A DNA stretch of 64,000 nucleotides from Arthrobacter sp. EpRS71 (GTDB taxonomy: Bacteria > Actinomycetota > Actinomycetes > Actinomycetales > Micrococcaceae), in the NCBI RefSeq assembly GCF_001512285.1, contig NZ_LNUV01000006.1:94721-158720 (forward strand). The letters run 5' to 3'. The position numbers and the translations under genes were made by a program. Position 1 is the stretch's first letter. Every line of letters starts with the position of its first letter. Positions 44,554 to 53,359 of this stretch are shown here, piece after piece. The notes under the pieces were generated by a model. The model saw only the letters and a program-made list of their open reading frames with translations. It did no database searches and was not told the DNA's origin.

Positions 44554-45860
44554 TGGCTGCCCGAATCATCAGGCGCGTGGAGGTGCTGGTCAACGAGTCC
44601 TTGGCCGGTGTGCTGGACATTGAAACGGACGGGCTTTCTCCTCGCGAGCGCGTCGCGTTCACCTACGCCGACAGCTGGATGTCCGCTGCAGAGGCGTTCG
44701 AGGTTTCTCCGGAGCTACCCCTTCGGCGCGGCCCTCAGCGTCCCACCCAAGGCCGCGAGCTGTTCGGGTCCTTTCAGGATGCCTCCCCGGATGACTGGGG
44801 CAGAAAGCTGTTGTACGAAGAACTGCGCCAACAGGCTCTCATTGAGGGTGCGGGCCGCATTCCGCCCACGGGCGAAGCGGGCTACCTGTTGTTGGTCAAC
44901 GATGAGACCAGGCAGGGGGCACTTCGCTTTCGGGAGAACGGAAAATTCCTGTCGTCGTGGGGCCGGGGTGCAGGAATCCGCGACTTGAAGGTGCTCAGCG
45001 AAGAGGCCAGACTTTTCGCTGACACAGGCGAGGTCAGGGAGGAGAACTCCTTGCTGATGGGTGCCGGCTCCTCTCCCGGTGGTGCTCAGCCAAAAGCCTG
45101 GGTTCGGGACGACGACGGATCCATGCTGCTGGCAAAGTTCCCGAAGACATCGGACGTCGGCAATGTGCAACTGTGGGAAATGGTGGCCATCAGGCTGCAG
45201 CAGCGGGCAGGCATCAGGGTCGCCGAGTCACGGCTCATGCCACTTTCGGAATTTTCCCATATCTTCCTCACCCGGCGGTTTGATCGCGACGGTGACCGGC
45301 GCATCCCATACATGAGTGTGCGCACGGCTCTCCAACTCGACACGTACTCACACCCTGATTACGTAAAAATCGCCTCGGAAGTGGCACATATCTCTGCAGA
45401 ACCTGTTCAGGATGCCAACGAGATGTTCAGCAGAGCCGCTCTCATCGCTATGGTCAACAACACCGATGACCACATGAGAAACCACGGGCTCCTGCGAACC
45501 AAGAGAGGCTGGCGCCTGTCACCGTCGTTCGACGTGAACCCGGTGCCGCCAGGTACATCAGATACGCCGCTCACCCCACAGGGCGGGCTCTTCGATAGGG
45601 ACGTTCGGGATCTGGTGGACTTCTCCGATGCTTTTCGGCTGACCAGGGACGCGGCCATTGCTCGGCTGCAGCAGGTCGCCACTGCCGTGTCTCACTGGCG
45701 GGACGAGGCCCTCAGCCTGGGAGCTGAACCTGATTCCCTTGCCTGCATGACCAAAGCCTTCGAAGGTGAGAATGCCAAGCGGGTGGCGTCGTTGGCTCCT
45801 GCCCCGGCCGTGCTGGACATGGGCGGATCATCCACGATCCACAGATTCCTCTCGCCGTGA
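44553..45860 (+). CDS. hipA: HipA-family serine/threonine kinase toxin
   Basis: Protein of 435 residues of the HipA family, kinases that in known cases phosphorylate aminoacyl-tRNA synthetases and cause persistence. The Gly-rich loop GSSPGGAQPKA is at 172-182, the catalytic NNTDDHMRNH at 302-311 and the metal-binding SFDVNP at 325-330, so the kinase looks intact. The N-subdomain has ELFGSFQDASPDDWGRKLL. Partner HipB is directly upstream. The 3' end is convergent with, and eight bases from, the UPF0303 gene of the sugar operon. Confidence 0.92.
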   Translation: MAARIIRRVEVLVNESLAGVLDIETDGLSPRERVAFTYADSWMSAAEAFEVSPELPLRRGPQRPTQGRELFGSFQDASPDDWGRKLLYEELRQQALIEGAGRIPPTGEAGYLLLVNDETRQGALRFRENGKFLSSWGRGAGIRDLKVLSEEARLFADTGEVREENSLLMGAGSSPGGAQPKAWVRDDDGSMLLAKFPKTSDVGNVQLWEMVAIRLQQRAGIRVAESRLMPLSEFSHIFLTRRFDRDGDRRIPYMSVRTALQLDTYSHPDYVKIASEVAHISAEPVQDANEMFSRAALIAMVNNTDDHMRNHGLLRTKRGWRLSPSFDVNPVPPGTSDTPLTPQGGLFDRDVRDLVDFSDAFRLTRDAAIARLQQVATAVSHWRDEALSLGAEPDSLACMTKAFEGENAKRVASLAPAPAVLDMGGSSTIHRFLSP

Positions 45861-45867
45861 GCTCTCC

Positions 45868-46344
45868 CTAAACCCCTACCGTCTTCAGATAGTTCCGGAT
45901 CCCGTCCACCACCATCTGGTGGTCTTCATCGGACGCCAGCCCGGATACGGTGATCGCGCCGATCACGCCTGCTCCCCGGACGCGGATGGGGAACGATCCT
46001 CCAGCCAAGGTGTAGTCCTCATGCGCAAGCCAGCCACCACCTAAAGGGCTATGACCGCGGGCAGAAAACTGCTCGGACAACAACGCCGTGCTGTGCTCAA
46101 AGCGAAGCACGGAAGCAGACTTGCGGCGGATCCACTCCTCTTGGTCTGAGGTGGCTCCCGGCAAAACGCAGCGGAAGAGCACGATGTTGTGGCGGCGGAT
46201 ATCGATTGCCACTCCAAACCCGGACGCGATGGCGTGGTTGGCGATCAGCGAACCAAGCCGCCAGGCGTCGTGGTTGTCGAACGATGCGAAGACCAGCTCC
46301 TCTTCCTGCTGGCGGAGTTCAGCGTGCCGCGGTGACTCAGTCAT
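45868..46344 (-). CDS. UPF0303 / HbpS-like domain protein
   Basis: Protein of 158 residues of the UPF0303 family, related to the HbpS/GlcG (DUF336) fold that can bind haem or other small ligands. Typical pieces are DAWRLGSLIANHAIASGFGVAIDIRR, HSPLGGGWLAHEDYTLAGGSFPIRV and GVIGAITVSGLASDEDHQMVVDGI. It is the last gene of the minus-strand sugar operon, only three bases after the Gfo/Idh gene upstream, so it is very probably co-expressed. Its role in sugar catabolism is unknown. Confidence 0.88.
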   Translation of the reverse strand: MTESPRHAELRQQEEELVFASFDNHDAWRLGSLIANHAIASGFGVAIDIRRHNIVLFRCVLPGATSDQEEWIRRKSASVLRFEHSTALLSEQFSARGHSPLGGGWLAHEDYTLAGGSFPIRVRGAGVIGAITVSGLASDEDHQMVVDGIRNYLKTVGV

Positions 46345-46347
46345 GGT

Positions 46348-47370
46348 TCATTTTCCTTCCACTGCAGCGTCAGCCTCGTAGCTCAGCCCGATCTGGCGTC
46401 GGATCTCATCCATCGCCGCCATGATGGCCACGGTCTCACTCGGCGGCAGGATGGTTCCGGCGGTCTCTCCTGCGCGGATCAGGCGTTCCAGCTCAGCAGC
46501 TTGGAACTGCATTCCACGGCTGCCTACGGGCTGGTCATACCGTTCAACAACACTGCCATCAACAGCATGAACCGTGAAAGGAACCGGGTTGTACCAGGTG
46601 TGCTCGATGTCGATCCACCCTTCGGTTCCGATCACCATGGCGCGGTTGGCGCTGGCAGCGTCAAGCTCACAATCAACAATCGCCTGGGCGCCGTTGGCGT
46701 ACTCGAAGATCGCAGCGGTCTGCCGGTCCACTCCGGTGGCAGACGTGGAGGAGCTGGCCCGGATTGAGGCCGGAGTGCCGAGGACATCGAACGCGAAGGA
46801 GATGGGGTAGATGCCGAGGTCCAGCAGGGCTCCGCCGCCGAGCGCGGGATCGTTAAGCCGGTGTGCAGGGTCCTGGGGGAGGCTCTGGTTGTGGCTTGCC
46901 ACCACCTTGCGGACCTCTCCGATGGTGCCGGCAGCGATGATGTCGCGAACGCGGATCATGTGCGGGAGGAACCGGGTCCACATCGCTTCCAGCGCGACGA
47001 GGCCCTTGGACTCGGCCAGATCCACGATGTCCTGCGCTTCGCTGGCGTTCATGGTGAACGATTTCTCCACCAGCACGTGCTTGCCGGCGTTCAACGCCAG
47101 CACTGCGTTGGCGTGATGGAAGGGGTGCGGCGTGGCGATGTACACCACGTCAATCAACGGGTCAGCTACCAGATCCTCATAGCTGCCGTGCGCTGTGGCT
47201 ATGCCGTACTGATCGGCGAACCCCTTGCTCGAGTCCAGCGAACGGGACCCCACGGCCTGCACCGTAAAGCCGTTCTCCTTCAGGTCTTTCGTTTGGAGCC
47301 CGGCGATAAAACCGGTGCCGAGGATTCCCCAGCGGATTGTTCCATCGGAGGTGCCATTACTGAGCGTCAC
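46348..47370 (-). CDS. Gfo/Idh/MocA family oxidoreductase (dihydrodiol/xylose dehydrogenase-like)
   Basis: NAD(P)-dependent sugar oxidoreductase of 340 residues. The Rossmann motif is WGILGTGFIAG (near residue 13), the substrate-side motif is GKHVLVEKSFTM (EKS instead of the common EKP), and GGALLDLGIYPISFAFDVLG marks the C-terminal domain, as in dimeric dihydrodiol and NADP-xylose dehydrogenases. The long open frame upstream is meaningless; GTG at 47370 is four bases after the propeller gene stop. It is one of four canonical Gfo/Idh proteins in this operon, perhaps the reducing step. Confidence 0.9.
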   Translation of the reverse strand: MTLSNGTSDGTIRWGILGTGFIAGLQTKDLKENGFTVQAVGSRSLDSSKGFADQYGIATAHGSYEDLVADPLIDVVYIATPHPFHHANAVLALNAGKHVLVEKSFTMNASEAQDIVDLAESKGLVALEAMWTRFLPHMIRVRDIIAAGTIGEVRKVVASHNQSLPQDPAHRLNDPALGGGALLDLGIYPISFAFDVLGTPASIRASSSTSATGVDRQTAAIFEYANGAQAIVDCELDAASANRAMVIGTEGWIDIEHTWYNPVPFTVHAVDGSVVERYDQPVGSRGMQFQAAELERLIRAGETAGTILPPSETVAIMAAMDEIRRQIGLSYEADAAVEGK

Positions 47371-47374
47371 GTGC

Positions 47375-48262
47375 TTAGTCCTTTGTTGAGCCAGAAATTG
47401 GGTACGCCACAAACGCAAAGCGCACGGAATCCGGCGACCAGCTGTTGACGTTGAGGGTACCTTGGCCGCCGAAAAGTGGCCATGTATGGAGGGGAGTGGT
47501 CCAGTCCTCGGTCGAAACAAGGACGACGTCCACAGGCAAGTCCGCGGGGTGGCCTTCCGTACCGCTGGGGAACTGGATGTACGTGGCGTAGCGGCCATCG
47601 GGGGAAAGGTGCGGGAACCAGTCGACGGTATCGGACTCGAGGAGCCGCTCGAACCCGCTGCCATCCACCTGTACCCGGGCCAGCTGGGCGTGGCCGGGAG
47701 CCTTCGTGAAGGACTCGGTGTTCAGGTAAAGCCACTTCCCATCGGGGGAGTACTCCGGCCCGTCGCGGTGGCCTGAACCGACATCAACAACGCGGGCGGT
47801 AGCGCCGCCGTCGGACGCTATGGTCATCAGACGACCCGGCTGCGTAAAGTCGCCCGCCTCGATGCCCACATAGGCCAGTTCCTTGCCGTCCGGGCTGACG
47901 CCGTGGAGGAAGTGGAAAGAGCCGTCCTCGTCCGTGATCCTGGTGGCTTGGCCACCGGAAAGCGCGGCACGGTAGATGTGGCCGTCGTTGGCGGAGAGGA
48001 AGACGGTGGTGCCATCTGGTGCCAGGACGTGGTCGTTGTTCAGGTCCGGGACGCCCGTGAGGAGAACTTCCGCGGGTTCACCGCCGGAAACGTCCAGCCT
48101 CCACAACTTTCCGTCCCCGTTGAGGATCAGTGAGCTCCCGTCGAGGGTCCAGTTCGGTGCTTCCAGCAGCACGTCGTCGGTGGAATACACCAAGGTGGAT
48201 TCACCGGAGACCGATGCGATCCGCACCTCGCAGCGCTGACCTGGTTGAAGGGTGCGGATCAC
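47375..48262 (-). CDS. Cytosolic TolB-like beta-propeller (PD40) protein
   Basis: Protein of 295 residues starting at GTG 48262, without a signal peptide. It is built of repeated four-stranded blades with PD40/TolB-like motifs: APNWTLDGSSLILNGDGKLWRLDVSGG, DHVLAPDGTTVFLSANDG, GVSPDGKELAYVGI, EYSPDGKWLYLNTE, HLSPDGRYATYIQF and NSWSPDSVRFAFV. That is about six blades, as in oligogalacturonate lyase-like propellers. The intracellular location and operon position suggest sugar or oligosaccharide binding or lyase activity (inference). It is four bases from the next gene. Confidence 0.82.
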   Translation of the reverse strand: MIRTLQPGQRCEVRIASVSGESTLVYSTDDVLLEAPNWTLDGSSLILNGDGKLWRLDVSGGEPAEVLLTGVPDLNNDHVLAPDGTTVFLSANDGHIYRAALSGGQATRITDEDGSFHFLHGVSPDGKELAYVGIEAGDFTQPGRLMTIASDGGATARVVDVGSGHRDGPEYSPDGKWLYLNTESFTKAPGHAQLARVQVDGSGFERLLESDTVDWFPHLSPDGRYATYIQFPSGTEGHPADLPVDVVLVSTEDWTTPLHTWPLFGGQGTLNVNSWSPDSVRFAFVAYPISGSTKD

Positions 48263-48273
48263 GTCGGCTGGTC

Positions 48274-49275
48274 CTAGTCCTTGCTGCTGAAGGCGGCGTC
48301 GAAGGAGGTCTGCGAGGCGGGGAAGTCGAACTTCTTCAGCGCCGCCAGGGCCTCGGGGGCGCCGTGGAGGCGGTCCATGCCGGCGTCTTCCCATTCGATG
48401 CTGATGGGTCCGTTGTAGCCGATGGCGGTGAGGGCCCGGAAGGAGGATTCCCACGGCACGTCGCCGCGCCCGGCGGAGACGAAGTCCCAGCCGCGGCGGG
48501 GATCGCCCCAGGGCAGGTGGGAGCCCATCACGGTGTTGCGGCCGGTCTGTCGGACCTTGGTGTCCTTGCAGTCCACGTGGTAGATCCGGTCCTTGAAATC
48601 CCAGATGAAGGACACGGGATCGATGCCCTGCCACATGAAGTGGGAGGGGTCCCAGTTCAGTCCGAAGGCCTCGCGGTGGCCGATCGCTTCGAGGGTGCGG
48701 ACGGTGGTCCAGTAGTCGTAGGCGATTTCGGAGGGGTGGACTTCGTGGGCGAAGCGGACACCGCACTCGTCGAAGACGTCCAGGATGGGGTTCCAGCGGT
48801 CGGCAAAGTCCTGGTATCCGGCGTCGATGACTTTCTCGGGGACGGGCGGGAACATGGCGACGTATTGCCAGATGGAGGATCCGGTGAACCCCACCACGGT
48901 GTCCACGCCGAGCGCTTTGGCGAGGCGTGCGGTGTGTTTCATTTCTTCGGCGGCGCGTTGGCGGACGCCTTCGGGGTCGCCGTCGCCCCAGACTTTGGAG
49001 CCGACGATCGCTTCGTGGCGGAAGTCGATGGGGTCATCGCAGACGGCTTGGCCTTTGAGGTGGTTGGAGATGGCCCAGACCTTCAGGTTGTACTTTTCCA
49101 ACACTGCGAGTTTGGACTCGACGTAGCCGGGTTCGTCCCAGCGCCAGGCGTCCAGGTGGTCTCCGGAGACGGCGATTTCCAGGCCGTCGTAGCCCCAGCC
49201 CGAGGCAAGGCGCGCGACTTCCTCGAACGGGAGGTCGGCCCACTGGCCGGTGAACAGGGTGTACGGGCGGGGCAT
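48274..49275 (-). CDS. TIM-barrel sugar phosphate isomerase/epimerase family protein
   Basis: AP_endonuc_2-type TIM barrel of 333 residues. Conserved stretches include WGYDGLEIAVSGDHLD, the metal-site residues in FAHEVHPSEIAYDY, NWDPSHFMWQGIDP and YHVDCKDTKVR, and the terminal GPISIEWEDAGMDR. ATG at 49275 has GGAGCC upstream. It is one base from the adjacent LgdA-like dehydrogenase gene. In known 3-keto-sugar pathways this family performs beta-elimination or hydration on the 3-keto intermediate, so the same role is proposed here (inference). Confidence 0.9.
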   Translation of the reverse strand: MPRPYTLFTGQWADLPFEEVARLASGWGYDGLEIAVSGDHLDAWRWDEPGYVESKLAVLEKYNLKVWAISNHLKGQAVCDDPIDFRHEAIVGSKVWGDGDPEGVRQRAAEEMKHTARLAKALGVDTVVGFTGSSIWQYVAMFPPVPEKVIDAGYQDFADRWNPILDVFDECGVRFAHEVHPSEIAYDYWTTVRTLEAIGHREAFGLNWDPSHFMWQGIDPVSFIWDFKDRIYHVDCKDTKVRQTGRNTVMGSHLPWGDPRRGWDFVSAGRGDVPWESSFRALTAIGYNGPISIEWEDAGMDRLHGAPEALAALKKFDFPASQTSFDAAFSSKD

Positions 49276-49276
49276 G

Positions 49277-50482
49277 TCAGGCTCCTTCAATAGTGGTTGC
49301 GTTGAGCTGGATCAGTGAGTTTTTGGCGGCGGCGGACTCTTCAACCGCTGCGAGGATGTGCTGGACGTTCAGGCCGTCCTCGAACGACGGCGACGGCGCC
49401 TCACCTGCGGCGATCGCGGTGAGGAAGTCCCGGATTTGGTGCGTAAAGGTGTGCTCCCAGCCAATGATGTGACCCTGCGGCCACCATGCTTCGAGGTAGG
49501 GGTGTTCGGGCTCGTTGACCAGGATCCGCCGGAAGCCCTGTTCGCGGACGGGCACGGTGGCGTCCAGGAAGCCGAGCTCGTTCAGGGCTTCAAGGTCAAA
49601 GAGGATGGTGCCTTTATCGCCGTAGATTTCGAGCTTGAGGGAGTTCTTCCGGCCCGTCGCCACGCGGGAAACCTCTACTGAGGCGATTGCTCCGGAGGCG
49701 AGGGTCAGCGTGGCCCAAGCGGCGTCGTCGACCGTTACATCTTCGAGCCCGCTAGCGGAACCATTAGTGCCGGGGCGGCGGTCCACGAACGTGTGCAGGC
49801 GGCCGGACACCTCGGTGACGGCATCGTCCAAGAGGAAGAGGACCTGGTCGATGGCGTGGGAGGCGATGTCGCCGAGTGCGCCGGAGCCGGCGGTTTCCTT
49901 GCGGAGGCGCCACGTCATAGGGGACTCGGCGTCGGAGAGCCAGTCCTGGAGGTAGGCGGCGCGGACGTGCCGGACCGTGCCGAGCCGCCCTTCGGCGATG
50001 AGTTCCCGGGCAAGTGCCAGGGCGGGGACGCGGCGATAGTTGAAGCCGATCATGGACTGCACGCCGTTGGCCCGGGCGGTGGCGGCCGCGGCCGCCATCA
50101 ACTCGGCCTCACCCAGGGTGTTGGCCAGCGGCTTCTCCACGAGTACGTGCTTGCCCGCCTCGAGGGCGGCGATGGCGATTTCGGCGTGCATCCAGCCCGG
50201 CGCGCAGATATCGACGATGTGAATATCGTCCCGTTCAATCACCGAACGCCAGTCAGTGGCGGACTCGGCCCAGCCGTACTTGGCTGCGGCCTCTGCCACT
50301 TGGGTGGCGTCCCGGCCAACGAGCACTTTCTGCTCGAAGGCCGGGACGTCGAAGAAACTGGCCACGTTCCGCCACGCATTCGAATGGGCCTTACCCATGA
50401 AGGCGTAGCCAATGGCGGCCACGCCGAGTGGTTGACGCGTCTGGGCAGGCGTGTGGTCGGATGGGTGGGCGGGGGTGGTCAT
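49277..50482 (-). CDS. Gfo/Idh/MocA oxidoreductase, levoglucosan-dehydrogenase-like
   Basis: Dehydrogenase of 401 residues. The N-terminal motif GYAFMGKAHSNAWR, then TDWRSVI, HAEIAIAALEAGKHVLVEKPLA, GFNYRRVPALALA, YLQDWLSDAESPMTWR and GSGALGDIASHAIDQV, follow the pattern I recall for levoglucosan dehydrogenase of Arthrobacter relatives. EKP with Lys and the His/Asp of SHAID are the expected catalytic residues. It would oxidise the C3 hydroxyl of a glycoside with NAD+. It lies directly before a TIM-barrel gene. Exact substrate unproven. Confidence 0.9.
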   Translation of the reverse strand: MTTPAHPSDHTPAQTRQPLGVAAIGYAFMGKAHSNAWRNVASFFDVPAFEQKVLVGRDATQVAEAAAKYGWAESATDWRSVIERDDIHIVDICAPGWMHAEIAIAALEAGKHVLVEKPLANTLGEAELMAAAAATARANGVQSMIGFNYRRVPALALARELIAEGRLGTVRHVRAAYLQDWLSDAESPMTWRLRKETAGSGALGDIASHAIDQVLFLLDDAVTEVSGRLHTFVDRRPGTNGSASGLEDVTVDDAAWATLTLASGAIASVEVSRVATGRKNSLKLEIYGDKGTILFDLEALNELGFLDATVPVREQGFRRILVNEPEHPYLEAWWPQGHIIGWEHTFTHQIRDFLTAIAAGEAPSPSFEDGLNVQHILAAVEESAAAKNSLIQLNATTIEGA

Positions 50483-50512
50483 GGTGTGGTTCCTCGCAGT
50501 TCGCTTCAGTTA

Positions 50513-51634
50513 CTAGAGTGTTGCTGTTTCCGGTGCCCAGTCCTCAGGGACGGCCGCCGAAGCAGGTGCGTTGCTGATGACATCCACGAACGTGCCCGAT
50601 TCCACGGATTCAGCGATCGAGACCATGCTGTCCAGCACGTGGTAGGCGAGATCGCCCGTGGCCCGGTGTGCGGTGCCGGCACGCAAGGCGCGGGCCATGT
50701 CCAACACCCCCAGGCCGCGGCCGTTGGCCGGCCCGGTGGCAGGGATGATCTCGGGTTCTTCCGCGCCCGGACGCCACAGCTTCAACTCGCCGTCGAAGTA
50801 GTTCGGGTCCGGCAATGACAGCGTAGCCTCCGAGCCCGTGATCTCCACGAAGCCCATCCGCAGGCGCGGCGACTCGAAGCTGAACACGCTGTGCGAGGAC
50901 TGGCCGCCCTCGAACTGCGCCATCGCGGACACATGCGTGGGGACCTCGACGGCGAATTCCTCGCCGGCCTTGGGCCCGGAACCGATCACGCGGGTCGCCT
51001 TGGCAGAGGAGCCAACGGCGGCCACCTTGCGGATGGAGCCGAAGGTCTGGACCAGTGCGGTGAGGTAGTACGGGCCCATGTCGAACAGCGGACCGGCGCC
51101 GTGCTGGAACAGGAACGCCGGGTTCGGGTGCCAGGACTCGGGGCCGGGCGTCTGGAACGTGGTCATACCGGTCAACGGGGTGCCGATGTCCCCACGTTCG
51201 ATGATCCGGCGGGCCGTCTGAAGGCCCGCACCCAGGAACGTGTCCGGGGCGGTGCCCAGGCGGATACCGGCGGCGTCTGCTGCCTTGAGCAGGCCAAGTC
51301 CGGACTCGCGGTCCAGTGAGAAGGGCTTCTCAGTCCACACGTGCTTGCCCGCGTTCACCGCAGCGGTGGCCACCTCGACGTGCGCTGCCGGGATGGTCAG
51401 GTTCACGATGATTTCGACGTCGGGATGATTCAGTGCCAGCTCGGGCGCACCGAACTCCGGGATCCCGTATTCCTTGGCCCGTGCTTCGGCGGCCTCGACG
51501 AAGAGGTCCGCGATCACCAGGACCTTCAGGTCGGGGAAAACCGTGAGGTTGTCCAGGTACTGCTTGCTGATGTTGCCCGCGCCGATGACGGCTACACCGA
51601 CGGGACCTTTGCGGGTGGAGGGAGCGAAGCTCAT
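50513..51634 (-). CDS. Gfo/Idh/MocA family oxidoreductase
   Basis: Oxidoreductase of 373 residues. Rossmann motif GVAVIGAGNISKQYLDNL, catalytic-type GKHVWTEKPFSL, then GPLFDMGPYYLTALVQTFG in the C-terminal domain. It overlaps the upstream TIM-barrel gene by four bases, so the two are translationally coupled and probably act on successive intermediates. Similar enzymes oxidise or reduce positions 1, 2 or 3 of sugars; the specific reaction cannot be told from sequence. Confidence 0.91.
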   Translation of the reverse strand: MSFAPSTRKGPVGVAVIGAGNISKQYLDNLTVFPDLKVLVIADLFVEAAEARAKEYGIPEFGAPELALNHPDVEIIVNLTIPAAHVEVATAAVNAGKHVWTEKPFSLDRESGLGLLKAADAAGIRLGTAPDTFLGAGLQTARRIIERGDIGTPLTGMTTFQTPGPESWHPNPAFLFQHGAGPLFDMGPYYLTALVQTFGSIRKVAAVGSSAKATRVIGSGPKAGEEFAVEVPTHVSAMAQFEGGQSSHSVFSFESPRLRMGFVEITGSEATLSLPDPNYFDGELKLWRPGAEEPEIIPATGPANGRGLGVLDMARALRAGTAHRATGDLAYHVLDSMVSIAESVESGTFVDVISNAPASAAVPEDWAPETATL

Positions 51635-52407
51635 GCCTTGGCCTCCTGGGAAACGGCGCTTTCTGCTGCTTCGGCGCTGGCCGCGGCGGTCAGGTAGTTC
51701 AGGCTTTCGGTGATGCCCTGGAAGATGTCTCCGGAGTAGTCGTCGAATTCCACCACGCCAACCTCCAAGGACTTGGCAGCTGCGATGACATCCAGCACAG
51801 GAATGGTGCCTTGGCCGGCGGGCTGCTGGGCCTTGGTATCGGTGTTCCCCGGGCCGTCCTTGATGTGGATGAGTTTCACGCGGTCGCCGAGGCGGGCCAG
51901 GAGTTCCACGGGATCCTGGCCGCCAACGGCCACCCAGTACGTGTCCACTTCGAGGACGAGTTCCGGATCCAGCAGTCCTTCGAAGTATTCCAGGGCGGTC
52001 TTGCCCTCGATGGTGGACTCCAGCTCCCAGGCATGGTTGTGGTAACCCACGCGGATGCCGTACTCAGCGCCTTTCTTGGCTGCGGCGTTGAGCTTGGCTG
52101 CCGTGGCATGGATGGTTTCGGCGTCCTGCCAATGCTCGGCCGGGAGGAAGGGATCGATCACGGTGGTGATGCCCAGTTCCTTGGCGGCCGCGAAGATCTC
52201 GTCCTGATCCTGCGTCAACAGGGGTGCGTGGCCGGAAGGCGCGGTCAGTCCGTTTTCCTTTAACGCCGCGCCCAGCTCGGAAGCGGTGGCCACGAAGTTG
52301 TACGGCTCAACCTGTGTAAAGCCGATCTCGGCCACCTTCTTGATGGTTCCAGGCAGGTCCTCCTGGATGGCGTTCCTGAGGGTGTACAGCTGGAGTGAAT
52401 ACGACAT
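51631..52407 (-). CDS. TIM-barrel sugar phosphate isomerase/epimerase family protein
   Basis: AP_endonuc_2-type barrel of 258 residues, shorter than its paralogue at 48274. It begins MSYSLQLYTLRNAIQEDLPGTIKKVAEIGFTQVEPY and has metal-site motifs YHNHAWELES, ELVLEVDTYWVAVGG, LIHIKDGPG and GVVEFDDYSG. It is coupled to the following Gfo/Idh gene by a four-base overlap. Having two different barrels of this family in one operon fits an elimination plus hydration pair (inference). Confidence 0.9.
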   Translation of the reverse strand: MSYSLQLYTLRNAIQEDLPGTIKKVAEIGFTQVEPYNFVATASELGAALKENGLTAPSGHAPLLTQDQDEIFAAAKELGITTVIDPFLPAEHWQDAETIHATAAKLNAAAKKGAEYGIRVGYHNHAWELESTIEGKTALEYFEGLLDPELVLEVDTYWVAVGGQDPVELLARLGDRVKLIHIKDGPGNTDTKAQQPAGQGTIPVLDVIAAAKSLEVGVVEFDDYSGDIFQGITESLNYLTAAASAEAAESAVSQEAKA

Positions 52408-52465
52408 TGGGTTCCTTTTCGGGAGTGGGTGTTTCCGGGAATTCAGGGACTTGGCGCCAGTCTAG

Positions 52466-53359
52466 TTAGCGCCCGGCGAGGGAGCCACCGATTCCGCCGA
52501 CGCTGAAGTACTTGTTCAGTGCGGCGAAGACGATGATCGGCGGAAGCATCATCACCACGGCCAGGGCCATCACGGATGTCCAGTCGGTGGCGTTCTGTTG
52601 GAAGAACGATTGGACGCCCATGGGAAGGGTGAAGATCTCGTTGGATCGAAGGAACACGATGGCTACCAGGTAGTCGTTCCACGCCAGCAGGAAGGCGAAG
52701 ATGGCGGTGGAGAGGATGCCTGGCAGTGAGTTCCGGAGCACCACTTTGGTGAAGGACCCGAACACCGAGCAGCCATCAATCCAAGATGCTTCTTCGAGGC
52801 TGATGGGGATGGAATCGAAATAGGCGGCCATCATCCAGGTGGCCACGGTCATGGTGGAGCCGACGTAGATGATGGTGATGCCCAGCAGGTTGTCCACCAG
52901 GCCCATGCCTGCGAAGAGGATGAACAGTGGGACCACTGAGGTGATGATGGGCAGGGACTGCATGACGAACAGCAGCAGGGAGTAGCCGGAGACTGCTTTG
53001 GACCGGCCACGGGAGAGGACGTATCCGGCGGGTGCGGCCACGGCGACGGAGACCACCACGGTGGAGAGCGTGGTGACCAGGCTGTTCTGCAGCCAGGTCG
53101 CGGCGAGCGTCCCATTGAAAACGTTGGCAAGGTTCTCGAACGTGAACCCGGTGGCCGTACTGTTCACACCGGGAGTGAAGGCCAGCACCACGGTCACCAT
53201 GATGGGGACCAGGACGATCACGGTGATGGCCAGGATCAGGGCGAACCGCCACCAGCGTCCGCGCATGCCGGCTTCGGAGAGGACGCGGCGGGTCTTGCCG
53301 GTGTCGGTGATGCCGAGGGCCGGGCCGGATTCGGGGTGGGCGTGGAGTACAGCGCTCAT
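52466..53359 (-). CDS. ABC sugar permease, MalG-like
   Basis: Permease of 297 residues with six helices. The EAA loop is LEEASWIDGCSVFGSFTKVVLRNSLPG, followed by FAFLLAWNDYLVAIVFLRSNEIFTLPMG. It overlaps the MalF-like gene by one base. Together with that permease and the lipoprotein at 54335 it forms the importer of this operon. No ATPase gene is in the cluster. Confidence 0.93.
   Translation of the reverse strand: MSAVLHAHPESGPALGITDTGKTRRVLSEAGMRGRWWRFALILAITVIVLVPIMVTVVLAFTPGVNSTATGFTFENLANVFNGTLAATWLQNSLVTTLSTVVVSVAVAAPAGYVLSRGRSKAVSGYSLLLFVMQSLPIITSVVPLFILFAGMGLVDNLLGITIIYVGSTMTVATWMMAAYFDSIPISLEEASWIDGCSVFGSFTKVVLRNSLPGILSTAIFAFLLAWNDYLVAIVFLRSNEIFTLPMGVQSFFQQNATDWTSVMALAVVMMLPPIIVFAALNKYFSVGGIGGSLAGR

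Noticed and set aside
47375..48766. 463-codon reading of the propeller gene
   Set aside because: The first about 168 codons are an Arg/Pro-rich shadow of the TIM-barrel gene at 48274-49275; the true start is GTG at 48262.
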